This document shows, one piece after another, positions 5,044 to 5,156 of a stretch of 5,156 nt of DNA. Source of the stretch: JANMES01 sp038229715. Lineage in GTDB: Bacteria > Planctomycetota > Phycisphaerae > Tepidisphaerales > Tepidisphaeraceae. The notes beneath the pieces were generated by a model. The model saw only the letters and a program-made list of their open reading frames with translations. It had not been told where the DNA came from and did not search any database. The translations under genes and the position numbers were made by a program. The DNA is taken from positions 1 to 5,156 of the forward strand of contig JBBROD010000134.1 of NCBI GenBank assembly GCA_038229715.1, written 5' to 3'. Positions within the stretch are counted from its first letter, which is position 1. The number at the start of each line of letters is the position of its first letter.

Positions 5044-5156
5044 CAGGAGAGGGTTGGAGGGCCGTGCTTTTCCCGGTTTGGGTCGTCCCCGCCGGTAGGG
5101 CACGATCAACGGGTTTCCCAACGATCCCCAAGCACATACAGTCATTAGGATCGCAC
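5044..5156. other. Unidentified right edge
   Basis: GC-rich sequence upstream (on the - strand) of the phosphatase relic. I see no ribosome binding site for the relic, no repeats shared with the rest of the window and no protein family in any frame. Confidence 0.3.

Noticed and set aside
4765..5148. 127-codon + strand frame across the phosphatase relic
   Set aside because: It is the antisense shadow of the phosphatase-like frame, which has clear family motifs; its own product has none.

Overview
The window looks like a decaying mobile-element region of a GC-rich alphaproteobacterium. The best guess is the Bradyrhizobium/Nitrobacter/Afipia group (Nitrobacteraceae), from the style of the IS630-type transposase end, the phosphatase and the transporter fragments. 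This placement is inference from protein recognition, with no search behind it.

Left edge (1-240): the last 35 codons of an IS630-family transposase end inside the element's own right terminal inverted repeat (TIR). After it come a short open tail that may be the 3' end of an interrupted host gene and a strong hairpin terminator.

Replication module (264-3540, + strand): three tightly coupled genes. They are a small ProQ/FinO-domain RNA-binding protein, a 96-residue protein I do not recognise, and a large phage/satellite-type replication protein. The third has a primase-polymerase domain, a PriCT-type linker, an SF3/D5-like helicase and a winged-helix-like tail. It is broken twice. A 95-bp foldback element (MITE) plus a TA duplication sits exactly in the helicase Walker B motif, and a one-base frameshift lies near 3280. 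Removing 97 bp and restoring one base gives a continuous frame of about 829 codons. The MITE ends match the TIR of the IS630 element at the left edge (17/19), so an element of that type probably mobilised it.

Origin-like region (3541-3778): directly after the replication gene lie six exact copies of an octamer (GGTAACAG or its complement CTGTTACC). Three are in tandem, and inverted copies flank an AT-rich stretch. Two GGTACCA pairs bracket the region. The layout resembles satellite origins (P4, SaPI/PICI), where iterons next to the primase-helicase gene are bound by that protein. ProQ/FinO-like protein, unknown protein, primase-helicase and iterons together look like the replication core of a P4- or PICI-like satellite or an integrative plasmid, now inactivated.

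Right part (3780-5156): mostly non-coding or degenerate. It has a 20-bp direct-repeat pair, a hairpin terminator reading on the - strand, and two minus-strand gene relics. One is a DUF442-type tyrosine-phosphatase-like protein missing its catalytic loop. The other is a short piece of a MOT1-type molybdate/sulfate transporter. The rest of this stretch I cannot identify.
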